Shown: piece after piece, positions 1 through 9,670 of the stretch | Layout of the letters: each line of letters begins with the position of its first letter | How positions within the stretch are numbered: position 1 is the first letter of the stretch | Assembly (NCBI GenBank): GCA_040506275.1 | Contig: JBEVXD010000009.1 | Span: 127,887-191,886, forward strand | DNA from: Thiodiazotropha sp040506275 | Lineage (GTDB): Bacteria > Pseudomonadota > Gammaproteobacteria > Chromatiales > Chromatiaceae | DNA: 64,000 nucleotides | Direction: 5' to 3' | Notes under the pieces: model-generated | Told to the model about the DNA's origin: nothing | The model's input: the letters and a program-made list of their open reading frames with translations, nothing else | Database searches by the model: none | Program-made: the position numbers and the translations under genes

Positions 1-52
1 TAGCGATTCTCCGTTAAACAGTTATAGAGTTTTCATTTATTTGGGTCGGATG

Positions 53-73
53 GAGGCGCGAATAACGCGCCTC
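53..73 (-). terminator. Stem-loop after transketolase gene
   Basis: A perfect 8-bp inverted repeat (GAGGCGCG, 5-nt loop, CGCGCCTC) lies 10 nt past the tkt stop codon. It is a plausible 3'-end hairpin for the minus-strand transcript. No clean T-run follows it, so an intrinsic terminator is possible but not certain. Confidence 0.5.
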
Positions 74-82
74 TCAATCATC

Positions 83-2071
83 TCAAGCGGTCACTTCATT
101 GATCGCAGCAATCACATTCTCAGCTGTAAAACCAAATTCTTTGAACAGTTCGCCAGCAGGAGCAGATTCACCGAAGTGATCAATGCCAATGACCTTGCCG
201 TTGATACCGACATACTTGTACCAGCCATCAGTGACTGCAGCCTCAACAGCCACACGGGCGGTTACAGCAGCAGGCAATACGGACTCTTTGTAGGCCGCAT
301 CCTGTTGATCAAATACACTGGTGTTTGGCATTGAGACTACCCGTACCTTCTTGCCGGAATCTGCAGCCGCTTTGACTGCAAGATCAACTTCAGAACCGGT
401 AGCGATAACAATTGCCTCAGGAGCGCCGTCACAATCAGCGACAACGTAACCACCTTTGGCGATGTCTGAGATCTGGGCATCAGTACGATTCTGATGAGCC
501 AGGCCTTGACGAGAAAAGATCAGGCAGGTTGGGCCATCACTCTTTTCGACAGCTGCTTTCCATGCAACAGCGGTCTCCACAGCATCACAAGGACGCCAGA
601 CATCCATATTGGGCACCATGCGCAGGGTAGGAATCTGTTCTACAGGCTGATGGGTAGGTCCGTCCTCGCCCAGACCGACAGAGTCATGGGTATAGACAAA
701 GATCGACTGGATCTTCATCAGTGCAGCCATGCGCAACGCGTTACGGGCATACTCGGAGAACATCAGGAAGGTGCCGCCGTAGGGGATGAATCCACCATGC
801 AGTGCCATACCATTCATCATTGCAGACATTCCGAACTCTCTTACACCGTAAGAGATGTAGTTACCGTCGGCATTGCCATCAGTAATCGACTTGGAACCAG
901 ACCAAGAAGTGAGATTGGAAGGGGTCAGGTCGGCAGAACCACCCAGGAATTCAGGCAGTAGCGGACCAAAACCATTCAATGCGTTCTGCGATGCCTTACG
1001 AGTAGCTGGAGACTCAGCTTTTGCGTTGACCTCTGCGATGAACTTGGTTGCTTCGCTTTCCCAGTTATCTGGCAGGTCACCGCTCATACGACGGTTGAAT
1101 TCTGCCGCCAGCTCAGGAAATGCTGCCTGGTAGGCGGCAAACTTATCATTCCAGGCGGTTTCAGATTCACTGCCAGAAGCCTTCGCGTCCCAACCTTGGT
1201 AGATCTCGTCGGGTATGACAAATGCGTCATGTTTCCATCCCAGTTTTTCACGGGTAGCAACGATCTCTTCAGCGCCAAGAGGTGCGCCATGACAATCGTG
1301 ACTGCCAGCCAGGTTGGGAGAACCAAAACCAATCGTGGTTTTGCAGCAGATGAGACAAGGCTTGTCAGAATCACCCTTGGCTGTCTCGATTGCCTGATTG
1401 ATGGCGTCGGCATCATGACCATCGACGCCTCGTATCACCTGCCAGCCATAAGACTCGAAACGGGCAGGTGTATCATCGGTGAACCATCCCTCGGTCTCAC
1501 CATCGATACTGATACCGTTGTCATCCCAGAACGCAATCAGCTTACCCAGTCCAAGGGTACCGGCCAGAGAGCATGATTCATGGGAGATACCCTCCATCAT
1601 GCAGCCGTCACCCATGAATACATAGGTGTAGTGATCAACGACATCATGTCCTGGCTTGTTGAATTGAGCCGCCAGGGTCTTCTCAGCCAGGGCCATGCCC
1701 ACCCCATTGGTGATGCCCTGCCCCAGCGGACCGGTGGTGGTCTCAATGCCAGGTGCATAACCATACTCCGGATGACCCGGTGTTTTGGAGTGCAGCTGAC
1801 GGAAATTCTTCAGATCATCGATGCTCAGCTCATAACCTGTGAGATGAAGCAAGGAATAGATCAGCATGGAACCGTGACCGTTCGATAATACGAAGCGATC
1901 ACGATCAGCCCAATCCGGGTTAGCTGGATTGTGTTTCAGGTGGCTGTTCCACAATACTTCAGCGATATCGGCCATTCCCATGGGCGCACCCGGATGACCT
2001 GAATTGGCTTTTTGCACAGCATCCATACTTAGGGCACGAATGGCATTGGCGAGTTCTCTGCGTGAGGACAT
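83..2071 (-). CDS. tkt: Transketolase
   Basis: Full-length 662-residue transketolase. It is a thiamine-diphosphate enzyme that moves two-carbon ketol units between sugar phosphates in the cytosolic pentose phosphate pathway, and in the Calvin cycle of autotrophs. Visible hallmarks are the N-terminal SGHPGAPMGMADIAEVLW region, the ThDP motif beginning GDGCMMEG and ending in WDDN near residues 155-185, and the pyrimidine-domain block REFGMSAMMNGMALHGG. The C-terminal domain is present. The ATG at 2071 follows a strong AGGAGGGG ribosome site. The gene stands alone at the window edge, and whether a Calvin-cycle or gap/pgk operon continues to the left cannot be seen. Confidence 0.97.
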   Translation of the reverse strand: MSSRRELANAIRALSMDAVQKANSGHPGAPMGMADIAEVLWNSHLKHNPANPDWADRDRFVLSNGHGSMLIYSLLHLTGYELSIDDLKNFRQLHSKTPGHPEYGYAPGIETTTGPLGQGITNGVGMALAEKTLAAQFNKPGHDVVDHYTYVFMGDGCMMEGISHESCSLAGTLGLGKLIAFWDDNGISIDGETEGWFTDDTPARFESYGWQVIRGVDGHDADAINQAIETAKGDSDKPCLICCKTTIGFGSPNLAGSHDCHGAPLGAEEIVATREKLGWKHDAFVIPDEIYQGWDAKASGSESETAWNDKFAAYQAAFPELAAEFNRRMSGDLPDNWESEATKFIAEVNAKAESPATRKASQNALNGFGPLLPEFLGGSADLTPSNLTSWSGSKSITDGNADGNYISYGVREFGMSAMMNGMALHGGFIPYGGTFLMFSEYARNALRMAALMKIQSIFVYTHDSVGLGEDGPTHQPVEQIPTLRMVPNMDVWRPCDAVETAVAWKAAVEKSDGPTCLIFSRQGLAHQNRTDAQISDIAKGGYVVADCDGAPEAIVIATGSEVDLAVKAAADSGKKVRVVSMPNTSVFDQQDAAYKESVLPAAVTARVAVEAAVTDGWYKYVGINGKVIGIDHFGESAPAGELFKEFGFTAENVIAAINEVTA

Positions 2072-2350
2072 TGACCCCTCCTGATTTATTAATGATTTGG
2101 TTATTTGTTTCGAAACTCAGCGGTGAATTAACACTGCGGATTTCAGCTAAATTTCTAAATTCTTTAATCAGCAACCCTTTGGCTGCCCCAGTATTTGTCA
2201 CTCCCCTTTCTGAATGCGACAAGTTCAAACCGGCTCGGGCAAAGGATCGCTATTCTGACCCAAGCAATGAGCCTAGGGCAAAGCAGTTGGCTTTAATGGC
2301 CGATAAGCTGGCTTGATGAACAATAAAACGCCTTAAATTTGCTAATGCTT

Positions 2351-2917
2351 TCAATAAGTTGACCCTTCCCGCCACTTGATGGAACAGCCCATACTGGGTA
2401 TCTGATCCCGTGGTCCCCTACCCGTCTCGGCCACCTGTTTCATCGCCTCATAGAGATCACGACGCACATTGAGATCAGCTGCTTCCTTCTTACTTTCATC
2501 CAATCTACCCCGATATTGCAGCTTCATCTCTGCGTTATATCCAAAAAAATCGGGGGTACAAACTGCACCATAGGCCTTGGCAACTTGCTGCGTTTCATCA
2601 ATCAAATAGGGGAAAGGAAAGTTCAGGCGTTCTGAGATGAGGCGCATATTTTCAAAGGAATCTTCCTCGTAATCTGTTGGATCATTCGACATAATCGCAA
2701 CACAGTTGACACCCAGTTCCGTCAGGTCTCTCGCATCCCGTATAATTCGGTCTATAACTGCCTTGACATAGGGGCAATGGTTGCAGATAAACATCACCAT
2801 CAACCCTTTTTCTCCGGCACACTGCTGCAGGGACCATTGCTTGCCATCGACGCCGGGAAGAACAAAATCCGGAGCCTCGGCATCAAAGTCACAAATCGGT
2901 GTCTGTAGGGAGACCAT
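2351..2917 (-). CDS. Thioredoxin-fold (AhpC/TSA-like) redoxin family protein
   Basis: A 188-residue thioredoxin-fold protein of the group whose members begin close to LQTPICDF and end near MGCSIKWR. The redox motif CNHCPY lies at residues 45-50, and a proline-containing beta-strand region occurs around YGAVCTPDF. No signal peptide is visible, so it is probably a cytosolic thiol-disulfide or peroxide-handling protein; its substrate is unknown. The ATG at 2917 is chosen over an upstream TTG because family members start at this point. It is divergent from metK, with about 158 bp between the two starts. Confidence 0.8.
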   Translation of the reverse strand: MVSLQTPICDFDAEAPDFVLPGVDGKQWSLQQCAGEKGLMVMFICNHCPYVKAVIDRIIRDARDLTELGVNCVAIMSNDPTDYEEDSFENMRLISERLNFPFPYLIDETQQVAKAYGAVCTPDFFGYNAEMKLQYRGRLDESKKEAADLNVRRDLYEAMKQVAETGRGPRDQIPSMGCSIKWREGSTY

Positions 2918-3075
2918 TATTAGTACGCTCAATACATTGAATTGAATCAGGGTGGGGCATTATGCAAAAAGCAGGCTGGTGTGTAAAATCCGGTTTCGCT
3001 GAGTGTTGGCCCGTTCGTACATAGCTGTATCATATAGTCAGTGATACCAATGACATACAAAATATCAGGTAAACC

Positions 3076-4260
3076 ATGAGTAAAGACTTTATTTTCACAT
3101 CTGAATCGGTCTCTGAAGGACATCCGGACAAAGTTGCAGATCAGATCTCCGATGCCATGCTGGATGCAATTCTGGAACAGGACCCCCACCCGGACCGGGC
3201 TCGTGTGGCCTGTGAAACACTGATTAAAACCGGTGCAGTGATGGTGGCAGGCGAAATTTCAACAGAAGCATGGATCGACCTGGATGAACTGGTCCGCGGC
3301 GTGGTTTGCGATATCGGATATACCAGTTCTGATGTCGGTTTTGACGGTTCAACCTGTGCCGTAATGTCCCTGATCGGCAAGCAGTCCGCCAATATAGCCC
3401 AGGGTGTTGACAGGTCAGCCCCGGAAGAACAGGGTGCTGGCGACCAGGGCATGATGTTCGGCTATGCAACCAATGAGACAGATGTATTGATGCCAGCGCC
3501 AATCACCTATGCCCATCGGTTGGTGCATCGTCAATCAGAGATTCGCAAATCGGGCATTCTGCCCTGGTTGCGTCCGGACGCTAAAAGCCAGGTGACACTT
3601 CAATATGAAGATGGTCAGGTGACCGGCATAGGCGCTGTGGTGCTCTCCACCCAGCACGATCCTGATATTGAACTCAAACAGCTTCAGGAAGCGGTGATGG
3701 AAAACATCATCCAGCCCGTATTACCGAAAGCGTGGCTGGACAAATGCCCAGCTGACAAGATCCACATCAACCCCACTGGCAGCTTTGTGATTGGTGGCCC
3801 GGTAGGCGATTGCGGCCTCACCGGTCGAAAGATCATTGTTGATACCTATGGTGGTGCTGCACGACACGGTGGCGGCGCTTTTTCTGGTAAGGATCCTTCC
3901 AAGGTTGACCGTTCCGCAGCTTATGCAGGTCGTTATGTTGCCAAAAACATTGTCGCTGCGGGATTGGCTGATCGTTGTGAAATCCAGGTCTCTTATGCCA
4001 TTGGCGTGGCTGAACCCACATCGATCATGGTCGAGACTTTTGGTACCGGTAAAATATCCGATGAAGCCATCGTCGCCCTGGTTCGTCAACATTTTGATCT
4101 TCGGCCTTATGGCATTCTGAAGATGCTCGATCTATTGAATACAGATGCAATTAAGTACCGCAAGACTGCTGCCTACGGCCATTTTGGTCGTGAAGATGAA
4201 GGATTCACCTGGGAGAATACAGACAAAGCGGACATTCTCCGAGAGGATGCAAAACTCTAG
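3076..4260 (+). CDS. metK: S-adenosylmethionine synthetase
   Basis: A 394-residue methionine adenosyltransferase that makes SAM from methionine and ATP. Motifs seen are SVSEGHPDKVADQISDA near the N-terminus, GDQGMMFGYA around residues 119-128, and the glycine-rich GGGAFSGKDPSKVDRSAAY block near residues 265-283. Length and order match the family. It is followed after 124 nt by ahcY, with an SAH riboswitch in the gap, so synthesis of SAM and removal of its by-product SAH are encoded side by side. No riboswitch is recognisable in the metK leader itself. Confidence 0.98.
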   Translation: MSKDFIFTSESVSEGHPDKVADQISDAMLDAILEQDPHPDRARVACETLIKTGAVMVAGEISTEAWIDLDELVRGVVCDIGYTSSDVGFDGSTCAVMSLIGKQSANIAQGVDRSAPEEQGAGDQGMMFGYATNETDVLMPAPITYAHRLVHRQSEIRKSGILPWLRPDAKSQVTLQYEDGQVTGIGAVVLSTQHDPDIELKQLQEAVMENIIQPVLPKAWLDKCPADKIHINPTGSFVIGGPVGDCGLTGRKIIVDTYGGAARHGGGAFSGKDPSKVDRSAAYAGRYVAKNIVAAGLADRCEIQVSYAIGVAEPTSIMVETFGTGKISDEAIVALVRQHFDLRPYGILKMLDLLNTDAIKYRKTAAYGHFGREDEGFTWENTDKADILREDAKL

Positions 4261-4282
4261 ACAAGTTTTTAACAAACTTCTA

Positions 4283-4366
4283 TTGCGAGGAGCGCTGCAA
4301 CGGATCCAGATCCGCCAGGCTCGGAATTGAAGTGATGATGAAACTAAAACCGCGCTCACTCACGAT
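4283..4366 (+). promoter_or_regulatory. S-adenosylhomocysteine (SAH) riboswitch
   Basis: The metK-ahcY intergenic RNA carries the conserved blocks of the SAH riboswitch in order. GCGAGGAGCGCTGCAACGG is at 4285-4303, CCGCCAGGCTCGGA at 4312-4325, and the 3' strand CCGCGCTCAC at 4350-4359 can pair with GAGCGC of the first block. It ends 5 nt before the AGGAG ribosome site (4371-4375) of ahcY. Known members of this class bind SAH and raise expression of the SAH hydrolase gene. That position next to the ribosome site suggests translational control here, which is an inference. Confidence 0.9.
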
Positions 4367-4384
4367 ATTCAGGAGATGACTACC

Positions 4385-5791
4385 ATGAGTGAGTTCACCG
4401 ATTATAAAGTTGCTGATATTTCCCTGGCCGATTTTGGCCGCCGCGAGATTGCCATTGCCGAGACAGAAATGCCCGGCCTGATGGCAATTCGTGAAAAATA
4501 CGCCTCCGAACAACCCCTCAAGGGAGCCCGCATCACCGGCTCTCTACATATGACCATCCAGACTGCAGTGCTGATTGAAACTCTGGTTGCTCTGGGCGCT
4601 GAAGTTCGCTGGTGTTCATGTAATATCTTCTCAACCCAGGACCATGCTGCTGCTGCCATCGCCGCTGAGGGCATCCCGGTCTATGCCTGGAAAGGGGAGT
4701 CACTGGAGGAGTACTGGTGGTGTACTGAGCAGGTCCTAAACTGGCCTAACGGCGAATCGCCCAATATGATTCTCGACGATGGTGGAGATGCCACCCTGCT
4801 GGTGCATAAAGGTGTGGAGTTTGCTGATGCTGGCGCTGTACCCGAACCACAAGCCGATGATGCAGAAGAGTGGCAGGTGATCCTCGGTGTTCTCAAGCGC
4901 AGTCTTGAAGAGGATCCGAAGCGCTATCACCGTATGGCTGAGTCGATCAAAGGGGTAACCGAGGAGACGACTACAGGTGTACATCGTCTCTACCAGATGA
5001 TGGAGCAGGGTACCCTGCTATTCCCAGCAATGAACGTCAACGACTCGGTCACCAAGTCCAAGTTCGACAACCTCTACGGCTGCCGTGAATCCCTGGTTGA
5101 TGGCATCAAACGGGCAACTGATGTGATGATTGCCGGTAAAATCGCTTTGGTGGCCGGCTACGGCGATGTAGGCAAGGGCTGCGCTCAATCCCTGCGTGGT
5201 CTGGGGGCAACGGTTTGGGTGACAGAGATCGACCCCATATGCGCATTACAGGCGGCGATGGAGGGTTACCGGGTGATCACCATGGAAGAGGCTGCACCTC
5301 TGGCCGATATCTTCGTGACCACCACCGGCAATTTCAAGATCATCACCCATGACCACATGGCTGCGATGAAGAATCAGTCCATTGTCTGCAATATCGGCCA
5401 TTTCGACAATGAAATCGATATCGCCGGCATCAAACAGTACCAGTGGGAAGAGATCAAGCCACAGGTTCACCATATTATCTTTCCTGATGGCAAGCGCATC
5501 ATCCTGTTGGCTGAAGGCCGCCTGGTCAACTTGGGTTGTGCAACCGGACACCCCAGCTTTGTAATGTCCAATTCGTTCTCCAATCAGGTATTGGCGCAAA
5601 TCGAATTCTTCACCCGTTCCGGTGACTACGAAAACAAGGTCTATGTACTACCCAAGAAGCTCGATGAAGAGGTTGCCAGACTGCATCTCACCAAGATTGG
5701 CGCTAAGCTGACCACCCTTTCGGATGAGCAGGCAGACTATATCGGTGTACCTGTAGAAGGCCCCTATAAGCCAGATCACTATCGCTACTAA
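4385..5791 (+). CDS. ahcY: Adenosylhomocysteinase (SAH hydrolase)
   Basis: NAD-dependent enzyme of about 468 residues that splits S-adenosylhomocysteine into adenosine and homocysteine, clearing the inhibitor left by methyltransferases. Seen are the HMTIQTAVLIETL block, the KSKFDNLYGCRESL substrate and hinge region, the Rossmann motif GYGDVGKGCAQSLRGLG, and the C-terminal GPYKPDHYRY tail. Two ATGs are possible. The one at 4376 directly abuts AGGAG, whereas the one at 4385 has a normal 9-nt spacing, so 4385 is chosen. The SAH riboswitch upstream links its expression to its own substrate. Next is metF. Confidence 0.97.
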   Translation: MSEFTDYKVADISLADFGRREIAIAETEMPGLMAIREKYASEQPLKGARITGSLHMTIQTAVLIETLVALGAEVRWCSCNIFSTQDHAAAAIAAEGIPVYAWKGESLEEYWWCTEQVLNWPNGESPNMILDDGGDATLLVHKGVEFADAGAVPEPQADDAEEWQVILGVLKRSLEEDPKRYHRMAESIKGVTEETTTGVHRLYQMMEQGTLLFPAMNVNDSVTKSKFDNLYGCRESLVDGIKRATDVMIAGKIALVAGYGDVGKGCAQSLRGLGATVWVTEIDPICALQAAMEGYRVITMEEAAPLADIFVTTTGNFKIITHDHMAAMKNQSIVCNIGHFDNEIDIAGIKQYQWEEIKPQVHHIIFPDGKRIILLAEGRLVNLGCATGHPSFVMSNSFSNQVLAQIEFFTRSGDYENKVYVLPKKLDEEVARLHLTKIGAKLTTLSDEQADYIGVPVEGPYKPDHYRY

Positions 5792-5817
5792 ACACCCCGA
5801 TCCTGTTTTCACATCGA

Positions 5818-5849
5818 GATGTTTGACCGGCTTATACCGGTCAAACATC
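5818..5849 (+). terminator. Strong hairpin between ahcY and metF
   Basis: A perfect 13-bp inverted repeat (GATGTTTGACCGG / CCGGTCAAACATC) with a 6-nt loop sits 26 nt after the ahcY stop. The following bases (TTCCAAACTATTCTT) are only modestly T-rich. It may be a partial terminator or a 3'-end stabiliser that sets metF expression relative to ahcY. Confidence 0.5.
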
Positions 5850-5883
5850 TTCCAAACTATTCTTGTTGCGGTAGCCGCTTACC

Positions 5884-6732
5884 ATGAATGATCAATCAAA
5901 ACATCAAACCTTCAGCTTCGAACTCTTTCCGCCGAAAACGGAGAAGGGATTCGAAAACCTGAAAACAAATGTAGAAAAGTTACAAACCCTCAACCCAGCT
6001 TTCTTTTCAGTCACCTACGGCGCTGGTGGATCTACCCAGCAGCGCACCTTCGATACCGTTGACTGGCTGGTAGAAAAGAGAATCGACACCGCTCCCCACC
6101 TCTCCTGCATCGGTGCGGACAATAGTGAAATTATTGAACTACTGGAGCGCTACCGGGATCAAGGCATTCGCCGTTTGGTGGCACTGCGTGGTGACCTGCC
6201 TTCCGGGACAGGTCTTGGCGGTCTAGGCGAACTCAATCATGCCAATCAATTGGTGGAATTGATCCGTAAAACCTTTGGTGACTATTTTCACATCGAAGTG
6301 GCTGCATATCCTGAGTTTCATCCCCAAGCCGTCACACCAGAGCAGGATCTAAACTATTTCAAAGGCAAGGTCGAAGCTGGCGCCAATAGTGCGATCACTC
6401 AATATTTTTATAATGCAGATGCCTATTTTCGCTTTCTCGACGAATGCCAGAGACTACAGATCGACATTCCCATCGTGCCAGGCATCATGCCAATCACAAA
6501 CTTTACCCAGCTGGCCAGATTCTCGGACGCATGTGGTACCGAGATTCCCCGTTGGCTTAGAAAACGATTGGAAGGCTATGGCGATGATCTGGATTCGATT
6601 CGCAGCTACGGCGCTGATGTGGTGACTGCAATGTGTGAACGCCTGCTTGCAGAAGGTGCACCAGGATTGCATTTTTACACCATGAACCAATCTGCCAATT
6701 GCCTAAAGATCTGGCACGCACTACAGCTCTAG
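5884..6732 (+). CDS. metF: 5,10-methylenetetrahydrofolate reductase
   Basis: A 282-residue flavin-dependent reductase that makes 5-methyl-THF, the methyl donor for regenerating methionine from homocysteine. The N-terminal FSFELFPPKTEKG, the SVTYGAGGSTQQRT block, the HLSCIG segment, the LVALRGDLP strand and the late TQYFYNADAYFRF and PGIMPI motifs all fit MetF. With metK and ahcY it completes much of the methyl cycle; no methionine synthase gene is in the window. The distance from ahcY is 92 nt, with a hairpin in between. Confidence 0.96.
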   Translation: MNDQSKHQTFSFELFPPKTEKGFENLKTNVEKLQTLNPAFFSVTYGAGGSTQQRTFDTVDWLVEKRIDTAPHLSCIGADNSEIIELLERYRDQGIRRLVALRGDLPSGTGLGGLGELNHANQLVELIRKTFGDYFHIEVAAYPEFHPQAVTPEQDLNYFKGKVEAGANSAITQYFYNADAYFRFLDECQRLQIDIPIVPGIMPITNFTQLARFSDACGTEIPRWLRKRLEGYGDDLDSIRSYGADVVTAMCERLLAEGAPGLHFYTMNQSANCLKIWHALQL

Positions 6733-6890
6733 TAGACCGTACAGTGCATTCGATAACTTCCAGACTTATGCGATAATTAAGGTTCAGAGCCAAACCAAAT
6801 TCATACTTGATTATGCTTAAAAGTCATCTGCCGTGATAGTGAATAAACCCTAGCATGTTAGATGTGGTTTTTATCGTTTGTTCGCCTTCT

Positions 6891-6955
6891 TTGGTGAGGC
6901 ATGGCCCCACCCTACACATCATCCAAACAGGTAGGGTGGGGCCATGCCCCACCAA
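6891..6955. repeat. Inverted pair of REP-like palindromes
   Basis: Two 25-nt arms (6891-6915 and 6931-6955) are reverse complements with one mismatch and a 15-nt spacer. Each arm is itself a palindrome of the pattern GGTGNGGCATGGCCCCACC with a CTAC foot (GTAG on the other strand). The same pattern recurs at 43507, 48784, 50214 and 56365. It lies in the 369-bp gap between metF and the sensor kinase gene, in which nothing else is recognised, and could form a large cruciform or an RNA hairpin for both converging transcripts. Confidence 0.8.
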
Positions 6956-7101
6956 ATGGGCTAAAAAACAGTGCGCCTGATTTGAATGAATAGCCATCTG
7001 CAACACCCATACATCAAAATATCAAAGTCTAGATTCTTTAGCTGAGGATGGAGAGTAATCAGGAGTTGACTAAAATAGAGGCTGAATGCGGCAAGCCGTG
7101 T

Positions 7102-9216
7102 TCAGCCCGGGGCCGGCAGCCAGTGTTTCGCATCCATTCGACCATTGAGGTGGCGCTCAATGATTCCCTCCAACACCTCAGGTTCAACCGGTTTTGTCAG
7201 AAACCCATCCATACCGACTCGAATACATAGCTCCATCATATCCTCGACGCTATTCGCAGTCAGCGCATAGATGGTCATATATCGGCTTTTGGATTCCCGC
7301 TCCCTGTAGAGACGCGTGAATTCGATGCCATCCACATCCGGCATACACAGGTCGACAAATGCCAACTCATACTCTTTCTCATTCACCGCCTGCAGCGCTT
7401 CCTTGCCGTTTCTGGTCACTTTGACCTGATGCCCACGTTGTTTCAATAAAGTTTCCAATACCTTTGATGCAATAACATTGTCATCAGCCAGTAGAACGTT
7501 AATGGCACGGCTATTATTGACTTGTTTACTATCATCACCGATATCTGAATTCTGCGCTTGATGAGGAATTAAAAGATCCATGACCGTCTGAGCCAGATCC
7601 ATACTGAGAAATGGCTTAATCAAGACGGGTGTACTGATTGAGGCATAACTGAGATTCTCAGTTCGATAGCCCACTAAAATCATTGGAATCGAAGGCTCAA
7701 TAGTATTGACACAGCGGATAACCTGTTTGATTGCTTTGTCATTGAATGAGTCACAAATCAGGAGAAAATCAAGATCCTGATTCAACTGTCGACAAAAACG
7801 ATTCAGCTCATTTGCGGATAGCGCCCTCATGCCAAGCTCATCAACGATCTGCAGGTGCATCTGCATGGCATTAGGATCCTGATCATAAATCATTACCTTT
7901 TTATCTTTGAGCAGGGGGTATCTTTGTGCCAACGGTACTGCTTCCTGAATTGCCTCGATGCCAGGTTTCTCTCCCAGCAAGGGCAAACGAACACTGAATT
8001 TAGTTCCATCTCCTGGGTTACTGATGACATTCACCTGTCCCTTCATCAAACGAGTCAGATCCCGAATCACCGAGGTACCAAGACCCGCGCCTTCAAAGCG
8101 TTTATGCTGATTCTTATCATCCGCCTGCCAATAGGCATTGAAAATCTCAGCCAACTTCTCCTCTGGAATCCCGATTCCGCTATCTTCGACCTCAAACAGA
8201 ATATGACTGGTTGAAACTTCACTATTAGCCTCTGCCAATAAGACGCGTAAACAGACATAGCCTTGATCGGTAAACTTTATGGCGTTACCTACCATATTGA
8301 AAAGAATCTGGGTGACTCTGAGTCGATCACCATATAATTGCTGAGGTACTTCAGGATCGATCCAACAGTACATCTCCAGCCTTTTCCCTTGCGCTTCTGA
8401 TGCCAGACTTGAAGAGATATTCTTCACCAATTCGTAGACATCGAACCATTCGGTACTCAGCTCCAATTTATTTGCATCTATTTTTGACAGGTCCAATACG
8501 TCACTGATCATTGACCTGAGCAGTCTTACAGAGCCATTAATGGATTGCACATACTCCTTTTGTTCCGCATCCAGTGGGGTATTTTGCAGCAATCTGGCCA
8601 TACCCATTACGCCTACCAGGGGGGTACGCAGTTCATGTGTCATGGTCGCGAGAAAATTTCCTCTCGCCTTCTTGGCCAGCATGGCCTCGCGCTTAGCCTT
8701 ATGAAGCTGGCGCAACAGGATGTATTGATATACTGGAATGACAAGAAGCAGAAGTACAAACACAAAGGCTTCAAGAACATGAAATTGCCATTGCTGCAGA
8801 TAAATCAACAGCATGCTGTAAGTGACAAAACTCAGTATCGAAGCGATCATCAGCTGCCTGGCCCCGTATCTGATGCCATACGAGATATAAATCCAATGGT
8901 AAATCAGATAGAAAGGACTGAATGCATCTGATGTCAGAAATATTGCCAGACTGGTTGCACTGATATCGACTATTAGGTCGACATCTACCCGGTATGGCAT
9001 CTTTGGCCAGATCACAATACTGATCAAAAGAAGAATAAAATAGGTAAAAAAAGTGGAATAGAGGGTAATAAGCAGTGGCAAATCAACGGAATAGTGATCC
9101 GTCCTAATGGCAAACCACATTGAGAAGCAGCAAAAAAGCCAGATACCCAGACGCACTAACGCCTGTTGATACTCCGAATTGGCGAGTAAACTCTGTTCGA
9201 AGAATTTTTTAAACAT
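7102..9216 (-). CDS. Membrane hybrid sensor histidine kinase, RpfC-like architecture
   Basis: A 704-residue hybrid kinase. Residues 20-168 hold about five or six hydrophobic segments with almost no periplasmic loop. A HisKA domain follows with the phospho-accepting H194 (MTHELRTPL), then an ATPase domain with N box N311, G1 box DSGIG at 345-349 and G2 box GAGLG at 376-380. There are two receiver domains: a degenerate one at about 438-550 (DQD, KPF present) and a canonical one at about 572-690 with acidic pocket DD, phospho-site D622 and K675. Layout resembles the DSF sensor RpfC but lacks a terminal HPt domain, so phosphorelay would need a separate HPt protein. There is no neighbouring regulator gene. 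The ligand is unknown. Confidence 0.9.
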   Translation of the reverse strand: MFKKFFEQSLLANSEYQQALVRLGIWLFCCFSMWFAIRTDHYSVDLPLLITLYSTFFTYFILLLISIVIWPKMPYRVDVDLIVDISATSLAIFLTSDAFSPFYLIYHWIYISYGIRYGARQLMIASILSFVTYSMLLIYLQQWQFHVLEAFVFVLLLLVIPVYQYILLRQLHKAKREAMLAKKARGNFLATMTHELRTPLVGVMGMARLLQNTPLDAEQKEYVQSINGSVRLLRSMISDVLDLSKIDANKLELSTEWFDVYELVKNISSSLASEAQGKRLEMYCWIDPEVPQQLYGDRLRVTQILFNMVGNAIKFTDQGYVCLRVLLAEANSEVSTSHILFEVEDSGIGIPEEKLAEIFNAYWQADDKNQHKRFEGAGLGTSVIRDLTRLMKGQVNVISNPGDGTKFSVRLPLLGEKPGIEAIQEAVPLAQRYPLLKDKKVMIYDQDPNAMQMHLQIVDELGMRALSANELNRFCRQLNQDLDFLLICDSFNDKAIKQVIRCVNTIEPSIPMILVGYRTENLSYASISTPVLIKPFLSMDLAQTVMDLLIPHQAQNSDIGDDSKQVNNSRAINVLLADDNVIASKVLETLLKQRGHQVKVTRNGKEALQAVNEKEYELAFVDLCMPDVDGIEFTRLYRERESKSRYMTIYALTANSVEDMMELCIRVGMDGFLTKPVEPEVLEGIIERHLNGRMDAKHWLPAPG

Positions 9217-9670
9217 GGCATCTCTTCCTTAAATGCAAGACAGAGCAGCTCCTTGGTATGTGTCAATATATCCGTGGACACTCATGATACACCGTTGATT
9301 ATGGTTCCCTTTTAAAAGCTCCGCTCTACATGCTTTGCACTAAATATCAATCAGGCACTCATTCGACAGGTACTAAAATCAGGCATCATATACCAGCATG
9401 TAACGTGACATCATATCGACACAACTCTCCTGCTGCACCATATTTATCTGGCGTTGTGTCTCATATTTAATTTCTACCCTGGAATCAAATGGATTGTTAT
9501 TCAAGTTTATAGGATATTCCGATTGTTTGATGAATATCAATTATCCATGATTGCAGATTCCATATCAGCCACTATCATACAGTGAGAGCTGATCCAATCT
9601 GGTTGTCCTGTCCCTTTCATTTCAGACGGCGATCTAGCCAAACCAAATCACTGATTAGGTGGTCCACAAG
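9217..9670. other. Non-coding gap upstream of PilZ gene
   Basis: About 450 bp between the divergently oriented sensor kinase and PilZ genes. No convincing ORF, RNA, repeat or operator was seen, and it presumably holds both promoters. Confidence 0.5.

Noticed and set aside
1959..2350. ORFs in the tkt leader on both strands
   Set aside because: They overlap the conserved tkt N-terminus or lack ribosome sites; compositionally they look like chance frames.
2933..3075. SAM riboswitch or MetJ operator ahead of metK
   Set aside because: No SAM aptamer core and no tandem AGACGTCT-type boxes could be found in the leader.
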